Shown here piece by piece: positions 42,958 through 52,210 of a DNA stretch of 64,000 nt. The notes under the pieces are model-generated. The model worked only from the letters and a program-made list of their open reading frames with translations, ran no database searches and was not told the DNA's origin. The DNA comes from OLB7 sp966250335. Lineage in GTDB: Bacteria; Bacteroidota; Ignavibacteria; OLB7. The stretch is taken from positions 20,159 through 84,158 of the forward strand of contig CBINGZ010000023.1 of the NCBI GenBank assembly GCA_966250335.1, written 5' to 3'. The position numbers were made by a program, and so were the translations under genes. How positions within the stretch are numbered: the first letter of the stretch is position 1; every line of letters begins with the position of its first letter.

Positions 42958-44840
42958 TCGGTCGGTGGGGGGGCGACGTCCTGGAGTTTGTACTGGAGTC
43001 GGTAGAGGGTGGCGTAGATCCCTCCATGCGCCAGCAGCTCCTCGTGCGTCCCCGATTCGCGGAGTTCGCCGTGGTGCATCACCAGGATCCGGTCGGCGTT
43101 CTGGATGGTGGAGAGCCGGTGCGCCACGACGATCGACGTGCGTCCCTGCAGCAGCTTCTCGATGGCGCTCTGGATCAGATGCTCGGTCTCCGTGTCGACG
43201 CTCGAGGTCGCCTCATCCAGGATCAGGATCTTCGGGTCGTGAGCCAGCGCCCGCGCGAAGGAGAGGAGCTGCTTCTGTCCCACCGACAGCGTCGCGCCCC
43301 GTTCCTCGACGCGCGTGTCGTAGCCGTTCGGCAGCGACTCGATGAACCGGGCCACCCCGACCGTCTCCGCCGCCCTCTTCGCATCCTCTCTGGAGATCGC
43401 CTCGTTCAGGAGCGTGATATTCTCCAGAATCGTCCCTCTGAAGAGAAAGACATCCTGCATCACCAGACCGATGTCGCGGCGCAGATCGGCCGTGGCGATC
43501 GACCGCAGATCCCGGCCGTCCACCGTCACCGATCCCGCGGCGTACTCGTAGTATCGCATCAGAATATTGATGATCGACGTCTTGCCGGCGCCGGTCGCGC
43601 CGACGATCGCGATCGTTTCCCCCGGACGGGCGGCGAAGCTCACATCACGGATGATGGTGTGCGCGCCGTCGTAGCTGAAGGTCACATCCTTGAACTCGAT
43701 CTCTCCACGATCTATCCTGAACGGCTTCGGGTCGGCCGCCTCCGGCGCGTAGGAGGCGGTGTCCATCAGCTCGAAGATCCGTTCCGAGCTCGCCATCGTG
43801 TTCTGCAGGATGTTGTATTTCTCCGAGAGATCGCGCACGGGACGGAAGAACATCTCCGTGTACTGGATGAACTGGAAGAGGACGCCGAACGTGATCACCT
43901 GCGCCACCGCCGATTCATCCCCGAACCACGACCTGATCATCGTCACGATCCCCGCGTCCGGAAGCGACTCGATCACCGCCTGCCCGCCGAACCAGAGGAT
44001 CAGCGCCACGGCGAGCGTGGAGAGAAAATCGACCACGGGGAAGAAGACCGCATAGTAGATGACCGAGCGGACCTGCGCGTCGGTGTACGCCCTGTTGATC
44101 TCGTCGAACCGTTCGTAGGTGGGGCGCTCCTGCCGGAAGAGCTTCACGGTCAGAATGCCGGTGACATGCTCGTTGAGGAAGGCGTTGATCCGCGAAAGCT
44201 GCGTCCGCACCTCGCGATATGTTTTTCTGACGCTCCTCCGGAAGATCGACGTGGCCCAGAGGAGGATGACGAGCGTTGCCAGCGTCACCAGCGCGAGCTT
44301 CACCGAGGCGAGAAGCATCATCACGATGATGCCGACGATGATGAAGATGTTCGCCGCCATCATCACGAGCCCGCTGGCGAAGAACTCGTTCAGCACCTCC
44401 ACGTCGCTCGTCACACGGGTGACCAGGCGGCCGATCGGGTTCGTGTCGTAGAAGCGGAGCGAGAGGCGCTGGAGGTGATCGAACAACTGCATGCGGATCG
44501 CATGAATCGTCTCCTGCCCCACATACTGCATCAGGAGCGCCAGGTAGTACTGCATCAATCCCTGAAGGATCAGCAGGGCGAGCATGGCGGCGATGGTCCA
44601 GAGGAGGCCGGGCATATCTCCCGGCAGGAGGTAGTCGTCGATGGCGATCTTGGTGATCAGCGGACGGAGCACCATGAAGACGGCGGCGAGGATCGCCATC
44701 AGCACCGATCCCACCACATGCCAGGTGTAGGGGCGCAGATAGACCACCAGGCGCTTCATCAGCGTCCGGTCGATCGCCTTTCCCATGACTGCATCGTTAT
44801 CGGTCGTCTTCGGTCCGGTCGTCTCCTTTGCCTTGGCCAT
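42942..44840 (-). CDS. ABC exporter half-transporter (MsbA-like)
   Basis: The 632-residue protein is a fused ABC exporter. Six membrane helices occupy about residues 35-350. An ATP-binding domain follows with Walker A (GATGAGKTS), the Q-loop (VMQDVFLF), the signature LSVGQKQLL, Walker B (ILILDEATSS) and the H-loop (VVAHRLS). The helical part resembles lipid exporters such as MsbA, although bacterial lantibiotic or drug exporters are similar. A role in moving lipid A precursors fits the envelope gene set here, but the substrate is unknown. It converges on era. The next gene on the strand begins 50 bp upstream. Confidence 0.88.
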   Translation of the reverse strand: MAKAKETTGPKTTDNDAVMGKAIDRTLMKRLVVYLRPYTWHVVGSVLMAILAAVFMVLRPLITKIAIDDYLLPGDMPGLLWTIAAMLALLILQGLMQYYLALLMQYVGQETIHAIRMQLFDHLQRLSLRFYDTNPIGRLVTRVTSDVEVLNEFFASGLVMMAANIFIIVGIIVMMLLASVKLALVTLATLVILLWATSIFRRSVRKTYREVRTQLSRINAFLNEHVTGILTVKLFRQERPTYERFDEINRAYTDAQVRSVIYYAVFFPVVDFLSTLAVALILWFGGQAVIESLPDAGIVTMIRSWFGDESAVAQVITFGVLFQFIQYTEMFFRPVRDLSEKYNILQNTMASSERIFELMDTASYAPEAADPKPFRIDRGEIEFKDVTFSYDGAHTIIRDVSFAARPGETIAIVGATGAGKTSIINILMRYYEYAAGSVTVDGRDLRSIATADLRRDIGLVMQDVFLFRGTILENITLLNEAISREDAKRAAETVGVARFIESLPNGYDTRVEERGATLSVGQKQLLSFARALAHDPKILILDEATSSVDTETEHLIQSAIEKLLQGRTSIVVAHRLSTIQNADRILVMHHGELRESGTHEELLAHGGIYATLYRLQYKLQDVAPPPTEKTKA

Positions 44841-44890
44841 ACTCTTGAACGTCCTTTTCAGTCAGAGTCAGAATGATGTTCCCGTCGGCA

Positions 44891-45880
44891 TTACGGGCGG
44901 GGAGGGGCGGCAAGAGCCGCCAGGCGTTCCACGGCCCGATCGTATTCCTCAAGCATCCGTTCCACGACCTCGGCGGCGCTCACGATATCGGTCACCAGTC
45001 CCGAGCTCTGTCCCGCTTCCAGTTCCCCTTCGTCGGTATCCCCCTCGAAAATACCCCGTCGTTCCCGTTTGACCCCGAGGAGTTCCCGCATCTCCTCCTT
45101 CGAGGCTCCGGAGGATTCCATCGCCTGCGCCTGGAGCGCGAACCTGTTCCTGATAAGGCGGACCGGGGTGAGCGATTTCAGCGTGAGGAGGGTGGAGGTG
45201 TCGACGGCGTCGACGATCGCCTGTTTGAACCTGGAGTGCGCCGACGACTCCACGGTCGCCGCGAAGCGTGTGCCGACCTGCACGGCCTCCGCCCCCAGCG
45301 CCAGCGCCGCCGCCATCCCCCGGCCGTCGGCGATGCCGCCGGCTGCAATAACCGGAATCTTCACGGCGTCAACAATCTGAGGCACCAGGCAGAGCGTGGT
45401 GATCTCATCCATCCCGTTATGACCCCCGGCCTCGAATCCCTCGGCGACGACGGCGTCCACCCCGACCGATTCGGCCTTGAGGGCATGCTTCACCGAGGCG
45501 ACCACATGAACAACGGTTAGGCCGGCCTTCTTAAAAGTGTCGATATGAAGAGCGGGGTTCCCCGCCGAGGTGAAAACGATCCGGACATTCTCGGCCAGGG
45601 CCGTCTCGATCAGTCGATCCACATCCCCCCGAATCAGGGGAATGTTTACCCCGAAGGGGTTGTTGGTTTCCTGCCGGCACTCCCGGATATGCTCGGCCAG
45701 CAGCTCCGGTTTCATCGAGCCGGCGCCGATCAGACCGAGCGCTCCGGCGTTGGAAACCGTCGAGGCAAGCCGATGACCGCTGCACCAGACCATGCCGGCC
45801 TGGATGATCGGATATCGGATGCCGAAGAGATCGGTGATGCGGGTCGTAATTGTTTGACGGGTCACTGATGGGAATTGCAA
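44891..45880 (-). CDS. FMN-dependent nitronate monooxygenase/FabK-like flavoprotein
   Basis: The 329-residue protein is a TIM-barrel flavoprotein of the NMO/2-nitropropane dioxygenase group, which includes FabK enoyl-ACP reductases. The N-terminus RITDLFGIRYPIIQAGM, the internal VVAEGFEAGGHNG with the conserved His, IAAGGIADGRGMAAAL and VQVGTRFAAT are all characteristic. FabK and nitronate-oxidising enzymes cannot be told apart by eye. If it is FabK, it would reduce enoyl-ACP in fatty-acid elongation, but no other fab gene is present to support this. Confidence 0.85.
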   Translation of the reverse strand: MQFPSVTRQTITTRITDLFGIRYPIIQAGMVWCSGHRLASTVSNAGALGLIGAGSMKPELLAEHIRECRQETNNPFGVNIPLIRGDVDRLIETALAENVRIVFTSAGNPALHIDTFKKAGLTVVHVVASVKHALKAESVGVDAVVAEGFEAGGHNGMDEITTLCLVPQIVDAVKIPVIAAGGIADGRGMAAALALGAEAVQVGTRFAATVESSAHSRFKQAIVDAVDTSTLLTLKSLTPVRLIRNRFALQAQAMESSGASKEEMRELLGVKRERRGIFEGDTDEGELEAGQSSGLVTDIVSAAEVVERMLEEYDRAVERLAALAAPPRP

Positions 45881-45989
45881 TTGGGAATCGGATGAACCAA
45901 ATTACGAACCGATGACAATTCCTGCAGGTATTGGAACCTTTCCTCACGATAAACTCGCCGGCGCCGCCCGGTGGAACCGATGGTATGCG

Positions 45990-48941
45990 ATGCGACCTAT
46001 TGAGACACTTACCGGATTCCTCCTGCTGATATTCGTTCTTCTCGCGACCGGTCCGGCCTCATCCCAGGCCCAGGTCCGCAACCGGGTCGACAACCGCGGA
46101 ACGCAGTTCCGCCTGGCGTTTCTCCACACCAACGGCTACGATGACAACCCCCGCTTCTTCATCGACGTCTGGTGCGCGAAGGCGACGCGGGGACGTCTGA
46201 CCTACTGGAGCACCAAGGAGACGGTTCCGATCAATCTCCCGCTCTCCAACACCCCCGTCCGTATCATCCTCGACTCCTCGAAGCTGATTCTGCCGAACCC
46301 GAAGGAGGCGGCGGTCAGCAACTATTCCCTCTTTCTGGAGTTCGACGATGAAGTGGTGGTCTACGGCGCCAACACGCAGCGCTGGAGCACGGACGCCTTC
46401 GTGGCGCTTCCGGAGGAGGTGCTGGGGACGCACTATCTGATCATGTCGTATCCGAACACGATAGCTCCCGACCCGACCGGTGAGCTCTTCAACAGGTCCG
46501 ATTTCCCCTCGCAGTTCGCCGTGATCGCCACGCAGGACCAGACCACCATCACCGTCAAGCCGACGGTGAACCTGAGCAACAGATCGAACACCGATCAGTT
46601 CAGCGTCCTGCTGAACGCCGGCGATATCTACTTCGCCCAGGCGGACAACAAGGTGGGACTCGATCTGACCGGATCGGAGGTCCGCTCCAACCGTCCCGTG
46701 GTCGTCTACGGCAGCCATCAGAGGACCAATATTCCGTTCAACCAGGCGGTGGGACGCGATCACCTGGTGGAACAGCTCCTGCCGGTCGACAGATGGACCA
46801 ACAGGCCGATCGTCACCCCGCACTATCAGATCCCCAAGACGGTGAACGACGCCAACATCATGCGGGTGATGGCGGCCAACGACAAGACCGATCTCTTCAT
46901 CGACAGCGCCTTCGTCCGGACGCTGAACGCGCGTGAGTATGTGGAGCTTCCGCTCGACCGCGCGGCGCTCCTGACCGCCAGCGGGCCGATCCAGGTGGCG
47001 CAGTACCAGCATTCGACGGTGGACGAGGAGCTGATGCGGCTGGAGAACGACAGCATCGGCGATCCCTTCATGATGCTCGCCTTCGCTCCCGAGCAGTACG
47101 ATACGGCCTATGCGTTCGAGTCGTACCAGACGAAGGACTTCAAGTACCATTTTCTCAACGTCGTGATCCCGACCGAGCGGATCTCCTCGCTGACTCTCGA
47201 CGGCAACCCCGTCATCGCCTCGTTCTCACGTATCCCCAAGACCAGCTACAGCTTCGCGCAGCTGCCGGTGCAGCCGGGATTCCATAAGATGAAGGCACGC
47301 GCGCCGTTCGGTGTCTACATCTACGGATACGGTCCCTACAACTCGTACGGCGTTCCCGGCGCGGTCGTGTTCGATACGCTCTTCAAGGATCAGAAACCGC
47401 CGCTGATAGGGGTGCTCGACACCTGCGGCGGAGTTCTGGGGGCGGCGTACGACGACAGCACCTACGATTTCGGCATGGAGAGCATACGGCTGGTGGAGCG
47501 GGGATCGAGCAACGTGAAGCTGGTTCCCTACACCTTCGAGCCGGGGGCCGACTCCGCGAAGTTCAGGATCGATCTGGTCGATCCGTATCAGGACGGGACG
47601 GCGGAGATCATCGCCGTCGACACGGCCGGTCTCGACAGTCGCGTCACCTTCCCGGTGAAGGGCTTCACCGTTTCGCTCCAGACCGTCGAACCGCTTCCGG
47701 TGACGCTCGACACCCTTGCTTCGTTGAACGGATTGAAGTTCTGTTCGACGATACGGCTCCACAATTACGGCCGGTTCCCCCAGACGATCACCGGGCTCAA
47801 CCTCTCCGAGACCCGTCCGGGGCTTCTGACGGAAGGGGAGTTCCCGCTGACCCTTGCTCCGGGTGAGTCGCGCGAGGTGAGCGTCTGCTACCAGAGCAGC
47901 AACGAGGAGTCGTTCACGGTCGGCATCAGCGTCACCAACGGCTGCCTTATCCGGCCGCTGGCCGATCTGCCGGTGATCAGCGGTCGCGACACGCTCCTGC
48001 CGGTCATCACCACGGTGGATGATCCCTGCGCGCAGGATAAGATCTTCGAGATCCGCGAGCTGGGGGCGCGCAACGCCGGCATCAAGTCGATCATCTATCA
48101 CACGCTTCAGAACGCGGAGCCGATCGAGTCGCCGGCCCCCCCCTCGAAGCAGATGACCCTTACCCTCAGAAGGATCGATCCGCGACAGGATCTGATCTAT
48201 TCGATCGAGGTGGAGGATCTGGTCGGCAACAGGTTCAGTCTCCGGGATACGATCGGCGGCTTCACTCTGAAGGTGGAGCGGCTCAGCGGCGAGCAGGTCG
48301 GACTGCACCTCAGCAACCCGTGGGATTACGAGGAAGTGGTCTACGGCGAGGATATCTGCGATACGGTCGTGATCCAGAACTACGGAACCCGTCCGCTCGA
48401 TCTGACCCGGATCAGACTTCTCGGCAACATGGAATATTCGATCCCGCCGGCCCAGCTTCCGTTCACCCTCAACCCGGGTGAGGTGAAGCGGCTCGGGGTC
48501 TGCTTCCGACCGACGAGCGTCGGCGAGAAGATCGACACCCTTTCGATCGAGTTCGGATGCGCCCAGTTCGTGGAACAGGTGCAGCTCTACTCGATGGTCG
48601 ACCCGCTGGGGGGCTCGGCGCGCGACAAGTGCGGCAACGCGATCACCTTCCAGGTGGGCGGGTTCGCCAAGCGGAACTTCCTGGAGCCCCCGACCCCGAA
48701 CCCGGTCGGTTCCGGCACGGCTCTGGTGACCTTCGGTCTCACCGGCGACATGCCGGTGACGATGAGCCTGTTCGACGGCACGGGGAACGAGGTGCGGCGT
48801 CTTCTGGATCGTGATCCGATGCCGGCGGGGATAGCGCGGATCGATATGAATGTGGCCGATCTCGACCAGGGGATGTACTATCTCCGGATGTGGACCGCCG
48901 ACGGCGACGCGGTGACGCAGAAACTCGTCATCAGCCGGTAA
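45990..48941 (+). CDS. Secreted IgGFc-binding-type protein 1 of a tandem trio, with sorting domain
   Basis: The 983-residue product starts with a hydrophobic signal (IETLTGFLLLIFVLLAT). The N-terminal ~480 residues form an IgGFc-binding-like domain with FRLAFLHTNGYDDN, VVVYGANTQRWSTDAFVALP, QFAVIATQDQTTITV and PVVVYGSHQRTNIPF. Two ASH/choice-of-anchor-like domains with paired cysteines and LLPVITTVDD follow. A C-terminal por-type sorting module (PTPNPVGSGTALVTFGLT, ending LVISR) closes the protein. The start is chosen at 45990 for the signal sequence. The two downstream genes share this organisation, so three complete paralogues lie head to tail. Confidence 0.82.
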   Translation: MRPIETLTGFLLLIFVLLATGPASSQAQVRNRVDNRGTQFRLAFLHTNGYDDNPRFFIDVWCAKATRGRLTYWSTKETVPINLPLSNTPVRIILDSSKLILPNPKEAAVSNYSLFLEFDDEVVVYGANTQRWSTDAFVALPEEVLGTHYLIMSYPNTIAPDPTGELFNRSDFPSQFAVIATQDQTTITVKPTVNLSNRSNTDQFSVLLNAGDIYFAQADNKVGLDLTGSEVRSNRPVVVYGSHQRTNIPFNQAVGRDHLVEQLLPVDRWTNRPIVTPHYQIPKTVNDANIMRVMAANDKTDLFIDSAFVRTLNAREYVELPLDRAALLTASGPIQVAQYQHSTVDEELMRLENDSIGDPFMMLAFAPEQYDTAYAFESYQTKDFKYHFLNVVIPTERISSLTLDGNPVIASFSRIPKTSYSFAQLPVQPGFHKMKARAPFGVYIYGYGPYNSYGVPGAVVFDTLFKDQKPPLIGVLDTCGGVLGAAYDDSTYDFGMESIRLVERGSSNVKLVPYTFEPGADSAKFRIDLVDPYQDGTAEIIAVDTAGLDSRVTFPVKGFTVSLQTVEPLPVTLDTLASLNGLKFCSTIRLHNYGRFPQTITGLNLSETRPGLLTEGEFPLTLAPGESREVSVCYQSSNEESFTVGISVTNGCLIRPLADLPVISGRDTLLPVITTVDDPCAQDKIFEIRELGARNAGIKSIIYHTLQNAEPIESPAPPSKQMTLTLRRIDPRQDLIYSIEVEDLVGNRFSLRDTIGGFTLKVERLSGEQVGLHLSNPWDYEEVVYGEDICDTVVIQNYGTRPLDLTRIRLLGNMEYSIPPAQLPFTLNPGEVKRLGVCFRPTSVGEKIDTLSIEFGCAQFVEQVQLYSMVDPLGGSARDKCGNAITFQVGGFAKRNFLEPPTPNPVGSGTALVTFGLTGDMPVTMSLFDGTGNEVRRLLDRDPMPAGIARIDMNVADLDQGMYYLRMWTADGDAVTQKLVISR

Positions 48942-49006
48942 CAAACGATCCTCATATGGGTAACTCCGGAAGGGAGCCCCACGCAATTCGGCGCATGACC
49001 GGTTAG

Positions 49007-49047
49007 GCTCCCGCAGTTTCCGTTGTCTTCAGGGAAAGTGCGGGAGC
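49007..49047. other. Long hairpin between paralogues 1 and 2
   Basis: A 9-bp stem (49007-49015 with 49039-49047) continues inward with a 5-bp stem (49017-49021 with 49033-49037) around a loop of about 11 bases. No T-run follows on either strand. It may stabilise or process the mRNA of the tandem genes or act as a partial terminator. Confidence 0.5.
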
Positions 49048-49117
49048 GCCCGTTGTGCGGGTGGGCCGTCTCCCGGTTTCCCTTCGTCTTCCGATCCATG
49101 CCATCCGAAGGAGGCGC

Positions 49118-52090
49118 ATGCGGCATTTCGACCCTTTACACCGTCGCCGTCACTCTGGAGCCCTGGCGCTTCTCCTGCTCGTTCTCGTTCCCGCCCTTCT
49201 GCACGCCCAGGCGCGCGACTCCAAGGGGAAGGAGTTCTGGGTGACCTTCATGGCGAACTCCGGATCGAGCGGGGATCTGGAAACCTCCGATCTCCGCATC
49301 TACCTGAGCTGCGACCGACCGACGGTCGCGACCGTTACCTTCCAGGAGAACTCCCAGTCGATCACCGTGCCGCTGCCGGCGCCGAACGTGTCGGTGGAAG
49401 TGGACCTGAACGCGGCGTTCGGGAACCGTATCGAACTGGAGAATATCTTCGCGGGACGGACGAACGAGATCACCCGCCGCGCGTTTCAGGTCACCGCCCC
49501 CGATGAAGTCACCCTCTACGGCGTCAATATCCGGACGATGAGCGCCGACGCGTTCATGTCGCTTCCGGACGATGTGCTGACCGGCCATTATATCGTGATG
49601 GCCTATCCCAACGGGTTCACCAACGGGAATTTCCAGCAGTCGACCTACGATATGCCGTCGGAGTTCGCCGTGATCGCCACGGAGGATGGAACCACGGTGA
49701 AGATCACCTCCCCGGCCAACGTGAACGGCCGTCCGGCAAACACTCCGTTTACCATCGCCCTCGACAGCGGCCAGGTCTTCTTCGGCCAGGCGCGTGTGGG
49801 GATGGAGCAGGATGTGAGCGGCACCGAGATCGACGCCAACAAGCCGGTGGCGGTCTACGGCGGCTGCAAGCGGACGGCGATCCCGGTGCAGGTGGGGAAC
49901 TTCCGCGATCATGTGGTGGAGCAGATGCCGGCGCTGGAGTCGTGGGGGAAGGATGCGATCATCGCCCCTCTCTTCGAGATCACTCCCAGATCGACCTACC
50001 CGGCGGTCGTCCGTGTGCTGGCGGCCTTCGATCGCACCTCCTGGTCGTTCAACGGCATGCCGCAGGCGCAGCTCAACGCCGCCAAGCCGGTGGAGCTGGT
50101 GGTGAACGGTCCGATGTGGATCACCGCCGACGCGCCGATCTGCGTGGCGCAGTACGAGCATTCGGTCGGTCTGTACGACTCGCTCCAGCGGGCCGAACTG
50201 GGGGATCCCTTCATGATGCTGATTCCTCCCACGGAGCAGTTCGATTCGGTCTACTCCTTCCAGTGCGTCAGCCATTCGGAGTTCCTGCGGCATTTCGTCA
50301 ACGTGGTGATCCCGACCTCGGCGATCGCCAGCTTCATGCTGGACGGGAAGGCTCCCACCGCGAACTTCCAGCCGGTTCCCGGGAGCCGGTTCAGCTACGC
50401 GCAGATCGAGATGAGCCCCGGCTCCCACTTCGCCCGCTCCGATTCACTCTTCGGGATCTACATCTACGGCTACGGCCGCGCCAACTCCTACGGCTACACC
50501 GGCGGGGCGCTCTACCGGACGCTGGTGTCGGACTTCCAGGCGCCCGAGATCAGCCAGTCGGCCGACTGCGGCGATGTGGAGGGGATCGTCTACGACGACC
50601 GGATCACCGATACCGGCGTCGATTCGGTCTTCACGACCGACGCCACGACGAACGTCACCGTAACGATCGAACCCTTTACGGCCGGCGCCGACACCGTCAG
50701 GTACAGCGGCAGGCTGATCGATCCGTTCAACGACGGCTCGGTCGGCATCCGGGCGATCGACAGCAGCGGCAGGTCGATGAACCGCGTCCTCGCCATCCCC
50801 GGCTTCACCCTCAAGTCTCCCGCCTCCCCGAACGGCGATCCGGTTTCGGTCGATACGCTGATATCGTTCAAGGGAGGGGAGTTCTGTCATCCCGTTGAAG
50901 TGGAGAATTACGGGAAGTTCGACCAGACGCTCACCGAGGCCGATTTCGGAATCGGGGGGGCGAACGGACTCAGGATCTCGACCCAGCTTCCGCTGAAGAT
51001 TCCCCCCGGAGGGAGGAGGGTGGTCACGGTCTGCTACGACGGGACCACCGACACGACGGTGACCGTGCGTATCGGCAACGGATGCATCGGTCGTCCCCTG
51101 GCGGTCGTGCCGATCGTCAGCAGGGTCGACCTCGATCCGCCGGCGGTCTCCCGCATCACCGAGCCGTGCGCCGGGGAGGTCACCGTGCTTGCCGCGGAGC
51201 CGTACAGAATGGCCTCCGGTGTGGCGAAGGTGACGGTCGATCAGGCGGTCAACTGCGACGTCGCGATCACGCCGGCCGGGGAGGCGATGCCGACCGACAG
51301 CGCCATGGTGGTCTTCAAAAGGATCAATCCCCGCCGCGACGCATTCTTCTCGCTCCGCCTGCGTGACGCCGTGGGGAACGAGCGGATCATTACCGATACG
51401 ATCCCCGGCTTCACGCTGGCGATGGTGGGGAAGAGAGGAGACACGATCGGCGCCTACCTGGGGCTCGACTGGACCGGGGATAGCGTCGCCGTCTCCGGGA
51501 GCGTCTGCGACAGTCTGGTGCTGGTCAACTACGGGTCGCATCGGCTCCGGTTATCCAATGTCCGTCTGACCGGCGGTGAATCGTTCAGCATCCCGCCGGC
51601 CCAGCTCCCGCTCGATCTGGCTCCCGGCGAGCGACGCGCCCTCTCCGTCTGCATCGACGGGAAGGTGACGGGGGAGATGGTCGACACGCTTCTGGCCGAG
51701 GGAGAGTGCGGGGTCGTCGATGCCCTCTATCTGAAGACCCCGGTCGGCTGGGTCTACGGAACGGCCACCGACGCCTGCGACAATTCGCTCGGCATCCAGA
51801 TGCTCGCCTTCTCCAAACGGACCTTCATCTCCACACCGGTCCCGAACCCGGCCGCGGAGAGCGTCGCCTATGTCGATCTGGGACTCGATCGCGATGCGAC
51901 CGTTTCGCTCGATGTCGTGAGCGGCGTGCAGGGGGAGCTCGTCCGGAGCATTCTTCTGAACATGCCGATGAAGGGAGGACTCAGCAGAGTCCGGTTCGAT
52001 CTCTCCGGCCTGGAGAGCGGTCTCTACTATGTCAGGTTGATGACCGATTCCGGGTCCCTCCATACAACGAAGCTCCTGGTACGCAAGTAG
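49118..52090 (+). CDS. Secreted IgGFc-binding-type protein 2 of a tandem trio, with sorting domain
   Basis: The start at 49118 is supported by an AAGGAGG sequence just upstream and directly begins a signal peptide (LALLLLVLVPALLHAQA). The 990-residue protein has the domain order of its neighbours. FWVTFMANSG, TLYGVNIRTMSADAFMSLP, EFAVIATEDGTTVKI and VAVYGGCKRTAIPV mark the IgGFc-binding-like region. Two cysteine-containing beta-sandwich anchor domains follow (DPPAVSRITEPCAG, GNERIITDTIPGF). The end has STPVPNPAAESVAYVDLGL, VSLDVVSGVQGEL and a terminal LLVRK. It resembles paralogue 3 more closely than paralogue 1 in shared motifs such as SKRTFxxTPVPNP. Confidence 0.82.
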   Translation: MRHFDPLHRRRHSGALALLLLVLVPALLHAQARDSKGKEFWVTFMANSGSSGDLETSDLRIYLSCDRPTVATVTFQENSQSITVPLPAPNVSVEVDLNAAFGNRIELENIFAGRTNEITRRAFQVTAPDEVTLYGVNIRTMSADAFMSLPDDVLTGHYIVMAYPNGFTNGNFQQSTYDMPSEFAVIATEDGTTVKITSPANVNGRPANTPFTIALDSGQVFFGQARVGMEQDVSGTEIDANKPVAVYGGCKRTAIPVQVGNFRDHVVEQMPALESWGKDAIIAPLFEITPRSTYPAVVRVLAAFDRTSWSFNGMPQAQLNAAKPVELVVNGPMWITADAPICVAQYEHSVGLYDSLQRAELGDPFMMLIPPTEQFDSVYSFQCVSHSEFLRHFVNVVIPTSAIASFMLDGKAPTANFQPVPGSRFSYAQIEMSPGSHFARSDSLFGIYIYGYGRANSYGYTGGALYRTLVSDFQAPEISQSADCGDVEGIVYDDRITDTGVDSVFTTDATTNVTVTIEPFTAGADTVRYSGRLIDPFNDGSVGIRAIDSSGRSMNRVLAIPGFTLKSPASPNGDPVSVDTLISFKGGEFCHPVEVENYGKFDQTLTEADFGIGGANGLRISTQLPLKIPPGGRRVVTVCYDGTTDTTVTVRIGNGCIGRPLAVVPIVSRVDLDPPAVSRITEPCAGEVTVLAAEPYRMASGVAKVTVDQAVNCDVAITPAGEAMPTDSAMVVFKRINPRRDAFFSLRLRDAVGNERIITDTIPGFTLAMVGKRGDTIGAYLGLDWTGDSVAVSGSVCDSLVLVNYGSHRLRLSNVRLTGGESFSIPPAQLPLDLAPGERRALSVCIDGKVTGEMVDTLLAEGECGVVDALYLKTPVGWVYGTATDACDNSLGIQMLAFSKRTFISTPVPNPAAESVAYVDLGLDRDATVSLDVVSGVQGELVRSILLNMPMKGGLSRVRFDLSGLESGLYYVRLMTDSGSLHTTKLLVRK

Positions 52091-52210
52091 CGCTCCTCCT
52101 CATGATCGGGTCGGGGAAACAGGCGACCATGGAGATGTAAAAATCCGTTTAACTTTTCGGACCCGGAACGTATGTTCACGGCTCGTGGATACCATGACAC
52201 CTGTCGCACT

